64,000 nt of DNA, taken from contig NC_092602.1 in the NCBI RefSeq assembly GCF_047663525.1, positions 7,685,501 to 7,749,500 on the forward strand, in the 5' to 3' direction. The stretch's first letter is position 1. Every line of letters starts with the position of its first letter. The DNA is from Anas platyrhynchos (taxonomy: Eukaryota > Chordata > Aves > Anseriformes > Anatidae). The notes under the pieces were generated by a model that saw only the letters and a program-made list of their open reading frames with translations, made no database searches and was not told where the DNA came from. Below, piece after piece: positions 60,066 through 64,000 of this stretch. Position numbers and translations under genes: made by a program.

Positions 60066-62402
60066 CCCAGCAAACTGAACATCAGCAGCTATCAGGAGTA
60101 AGAATATTTCTCCAAGGTGAGTGCCTTCCCTGGTCAGTCGCCTTAAAGTGTAAGAAGATGGGTTTAGGTATCCATTAAAATCTGTGACTGAGATGTACTG
60201 ACTAAAAAGATGTTCCCACAATGCTCCCATCAAAAATACATCCCCATCAAAGCCTGGCTGCAAATTTTCATCTGTACCTGGTATGCTCTGATGGGCCATT
60301 ATACTGCTTCCCGTGATCATAAACAGAAAGCATACTCAGTGCAAATGCTCCCGGAAAATTAGGCAAAGGAGACCAGAAAACCTAGCAATGTTGACCTCCA
60401 ATCCAGTTGTCACAAACAGAAAACTACAGGGGATCGGGGGCATCTGCGGATTCAGAGAATGTGATCAGTGCTGCTACCTTTGCACTCATTTTTCTTTGTA
60501 ACAAAACAATTCATGAAAGTTTCTCAAATCACCATACTCCTACTGACAATTCAAAAGCTATGTCTGGTTGAATTGATCCAGCTGATCAAAACACTGCTAT
60601 TTTGAAATGAGAATAACGAAAATGGTCAATTCCATCGATAAAGCAACTTCTTACCTCCCTTCCTACAGGACTTACCATCTCAAAAGTGGAGAAACTTCAA
60701 TGTCAGGGGTATCTGTGAGATCCTTACGTGTGGCCCCTGATGACACCAGGAGAGGGCAGCAAGCCTCGCGCATGTCGACCTGACCGGTTTGTTTTCTGCA
60801 TTGACACCCGCTCCACTTAACCAGGAAGGAGAATGATGATGAAAAAATGTCTTTTCTGCCTTACTTTGTCGTTGTAAACAGTGCCTTCTCTTTGCACTCA
60901 CTGGGGCAGGATAATCAGACATGTGAGAACATAACACTTTTTTTTTTTTTTTAATAGTTGTCCCAGGAGAAGAGTGAGGGGCAGGGAGTTTGACCAAGTA
61001 ACTTGAGGTAGAATAGTAGAGGAGAGCAATGTGGAACACCACAGTATCAGCTGGAGGATCCGTTGCTATTAGTGGGCAAACGTGGGGCGTGCTAAAGAGG
61101 GTAAGGACGCAAAGGGATTTGCTGTTGCATTTTAAAAAAAGTGGCTAAGAAGAGAAGCTGAACAAGAATACTGCTCTTGTAAGAAACGATTTGAAAGCAC
61201 AGACTACAAGGTTGACATCTTTGAGCAAAAAGGGGAAGTCAGCACTTCTCTCAACTGTCAGCTGACCAGTTGAACTACTTACTGTCCAAATGCTTTAAAA
61301 ATGGAATATTGTTGAGATGCCAGAGGATTTACTTTAAGCTAATATCTGACCAGAGCTGCTTTCAGTATGGCTGCTACCTTTTCTAGAATGCATTTTTTAG
61401 AGATGTTATTTAATTAATGAATAACTAAGTAGTGAATTAAAATTGTTTACATGACTGATACTATTTGCATTGCAATTTCCTCTCCCTCCTGTGATTTATT
61501 TAAGTACAGTCTCAATAGCCAGTTTAGATTCATTTTTTCCATTGCAAAAATGCAGGATGTAATTACTAACAGTTGATGAATTGAGAGAGAGAGATGCAAT
61601 TAAATCTGCACAATAGGTTTCCCTCAGGACTGAGCTCAAGCTATTCACAGATGTGATTTTGCACACTCCTAACAGATCTGTCACTACTGGGTAGCCATGT
61701 TTTGGTAATCCTTAGGGTGGTAGCTTAACATATATTATAACATATGTGGGGAATCTTGCCCAGACTGGAACATCACATTTTTCACCCAACCTTCCATATG
61801 AATCTACCACTCCCCTCATGGCTATGAGGGAGTGTAATTGCTGTTCCAAACACCCCAAACCTACTCCTCACATCACATGTCCTATACTAACGATTTTGAC
61901 AAGAACTTTTTTGGAAGAAAGAGTGCCAGAGTCATTTACTAAAAGGGCAATACCAAAGCAAGGAGATCTGGCCACAGGATGAAAAATTCTTGGTTTTGTT
62001 GTTGCCGTTTTCAGGAGCAAGTAAAATACAGAATCAAAGGGATACTCGAGGACCCAATTCTGCAGAAGGTGGAGGAAATTAGATACTTAACATGGTTCAA
62101 GACTTAGCTATAATGGGTCTTAGGAGACGCTGCTTCACTTCAATGCCATGTGAGGTAAGTTCAGGACCCCTACCTGCATTCTGCTCCCTTTTAATGGTGA
62201 TCCTACTTGCCAGTGATTTAGAAATCTGCTGTTTGGTAGTGAAGAAAGCTCATAGATGTCAGTCATCTTTTACATAGTACAGCTGTTCTGCTAATCAAAG
62301 CTTTTGCAGAAACCATAGCTAAGGCATAGCAGAGCCTCCACACGCAACCAGGACACTTGCACAGCGTTTACTCGTTTAGGTTTTTCATACTAGAAGAGAC
62401 AT
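60066..62402. other. SIRT4 3' UTR and the convergent intergenic region
   Basis: SIRT4 (plus) and the unidentified gene (minus) converge here. Possible plus-strand poly(A) hexamers are ATTAAA near 60174 and 61436. A minus-strand AATAAA lies at 61495-61500 and could end the unidentified gene. A poly-T run lies at about 60940-60954. No further gene was recognised. Confidence 0.45.
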
Positions 62403-63507
62403 TTATGCCTCTTTAGCAGAGGAACTGGGGCCAGGTTTTTCATCATCCATGTCATCTTCAGCACCACCTTGAAATGTGGAAGTTATAGTTGTGTTAAAAA
62501 CGGAGGCTGCCGGTTTGGTGCTATTAGAGCCAGCATTTTGAGGAGGAGGCGTGGGAGCACTGCCAGGAAGTCTGAAAGAAGAAAACGTCTGCAGTGAAGA
62601 CTGGGCATTACCAATGTGACAGGTGACTAAACCTGCTACGCCCATTCCTGCCTCCAATTCAGCAGCTGAGCACATGGGAGTCAGGGCGTCTCTTCAGCAT
62701 CACTGATAAAAGCATCGCTACCCTGACCCTACACGAATTACCCTGTATATTGCACTATATGCTTTTAAGTCACTAGGGACAGTGACTTACAGTAAATGAT
62801 AAACATTTACAGTAAATTTCCCGTGCATGGTTTATTACTATATAGTAGTGAGCACATATATATAACAAGCATATGAGGCTGAGACAAAGTTGTTCCTTTT
62901 TTTCTACCCAGCTGATCCAGCACTACTAAAATTGACTACTTCTACAGCAGGATCAGAACACTTAATCTCCTAATGTGTTCCCCCACCACCACTGGGAAAT
63001 AAGATTGCTCAACTGAGAAATGCCACAGCAAGCCTAAAGTTCCAAACCAAAAGCCAATTCTGCACCACTCTAACACTGATTGACACCTTCCCCTGTCACT
63101 CCTTTGGCACTCTGTGTGTAGGAAGAAGCAAGGCAGAGAGATAACGGCTATCAGAAGCTGACTATGCCATTTCAGGTAGCTAGCAAAGACCTATCTTGAG
63201 AAATCTCTCAGCTTCTCAAGTTTCCAGCCTGGATATAGTTATAGAAATCCCCAGGGTTGAGCAGTATAGGACACAAATCAACCACCGGCTGAAACTAACA
63301 GAATAAGAGTGTTACAGAGCCTGAGGAATGATCTCTTTCCCTATTACCATGGGGAAACACAGATCCTTCCTAGCTACCTTGTCTGGTTTAAGCCAGCCTT
63401 GATCATCCCCTGCGTGATTCAGTGCTCTCCTACCTTTTCTGGTTCACTGTTGCTATGCCATTCCACCAGAATTTCAGATCAGGGCTTGAAACTGTAGTTC
63501 TGTCCAC
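62403..63507 (-). CDS. Last two coding exons of an unidentified gene
   Basis: Exon 63434-63507 reads VDRTTVSSPDLKFWWNGIAT then VNQK. Exon 62403-62571 continues through LPGSAPTPPPQNAG and FNTTITSTFQGGAEDDMDDE to a stop (TAA) after SSSAKEA. Acceptors (CCAACCACAG, TTCTTTCAG) and donor (AAAAG/GTAGGAG) are clean, and the junction codon is completed in phase (AG/A, Arg). The tail is Ser/Thr/Pro-rich and then acidic, probably disordered. The Phe-Trp-Trp patch may be an ordered or binding element. I do not recognise the family. Upstream exons should lie to the right of the window. Confidence 0.6.
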
Positions 63508-63571
63508 CTGTGGTTGGTAAAAGCACACATTAGACAACAGCACAAGGACAGTTTTGTGTGTTTTTTTGTTG

Positions 63572-63597
63572 TTTTTTTTTTTTTTTTTTTTTTTTTT
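63572..63597. repeat. Poly-T tract
   Basis: 26 T in a row in an intron of the unidentified minus-strand gene. On that strand it is poly-A. No element body was recognised next to it. Confidence 0.85.
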
Positions 63598-64000
63598 CCA
63601 ATGAACTTAGCTGAATCAACAACTCGTACTCTTTCTTACAGCTGTTCCTAACACAACAGGTTCCTGAGGTTTGGCTAGAGGAGCTGTGAGTGCCTTACAA
63701 TGGATGCTTCTGCCCTTCCTATGAAAGGGGGGCTGGAGTTACCCAGAGCAAACAAAAGCTACTTCATATTTGGCAAGCCTTGCCTTCAGTTCTGGGCAAA
63801 CCCTCAGAGCAAACTTTGTAATAGAGTTCTGCAGGATGAGAGTTGTCTCACAAACTGCACTCTGGTGAAGGAGCAGCACCCAGGAGACAGCCTGGAGGAG
63901 TGTGCCTGATGGGAATGGTGTAAGCACAGCCTCCCACCTCCTACAGTCAGAGTGCTCCTACTGACAAACCTGCTGATTCGTGAGTTTTGGAAAAGGACCA

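Noticed and set aside
60747-60765. Second CTCF-like match (CACCAGGAGAGGGCAG)
   Set aside because: The spacing is off by bases in the core compared with the consensus, so it was not listed as a site.
63700-63909. 69-aa plus-strand and 62-aa minus-strand frames near the right edge
   Set aside because: No family signal, and no acceptor/donor pair fitting the phase of the 63434-63507 exon was clear.

Overview
This is a vertebrate, most likely avian, nuclear window. The basis is gene order, protein similarity, short GC-rich intergenic spaces and spliceosomal introns. The order GCN1 - RPLP0 - PXN - (two U4 snRNA genes) - SIRT4 is what I recall from human 12q24.23, and the U4 sequences look like those described from chicken. 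All exon boundaries were read by eye from splice signals, reading phase and remembered family proteins; nothing was searched.

Layout, left to right. (1) 1-4147, minus strand: the first four coding exons of GCN1, continuing off the left edge. (2) 4248-4440: a striking 10-bp repeat array between the RPLP0 poly(A) signal and the GCN1 promoter. (3) 4502-7557, minus strand: complete RPLP0 (318 aa, 7 coding exons) with a TATA box and a short 5' TOP leader exon, followed by a CTCF-like site and a ~20-bp-periodic CACGCCC array. (4) 8165-8605: a purine-only tract. (5) 10017-50149, minus strand: complete paxillin (PXN), 558 aa in 11 core exons. The 13-nt first coding exon lies 23 kb from exon 2. Between the LD4 and LD5 exons there are three further phase-0 open segments that look like cassette exons. 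They would add two LD-like motifs and give a form of about 1119 aa. (6) 53577-54615, minus strand: two tandem U4 snRNA genes with PSE-, octamer- and 3'-box-like elements. (7) 55586-60065, plus strand: SIRT4 (315 aa, mitochondrial sirtuin), with paired ZNF143/SBS-like motifs at the promoter. (8) 62403-63507, minus strand: the last two coding exons of a gene I could not identify.

The genes are housekeeping: translation control (GCN1), ribosomal stalk (RPLP0), focal adhesion scaffold (PXN), pre-mRNA splicing (U4) and mitochondrial metabolism (SIRT4). They share a neighbourhood, not a pathway. The best leads are the PXN cassette exons with extra LD-like motifs and GC donors, the U4 pair with compensatory stem changes and a U4/U6 wobble in one copy, and the 10-bp array at the RPLP0/GCN1 junction.
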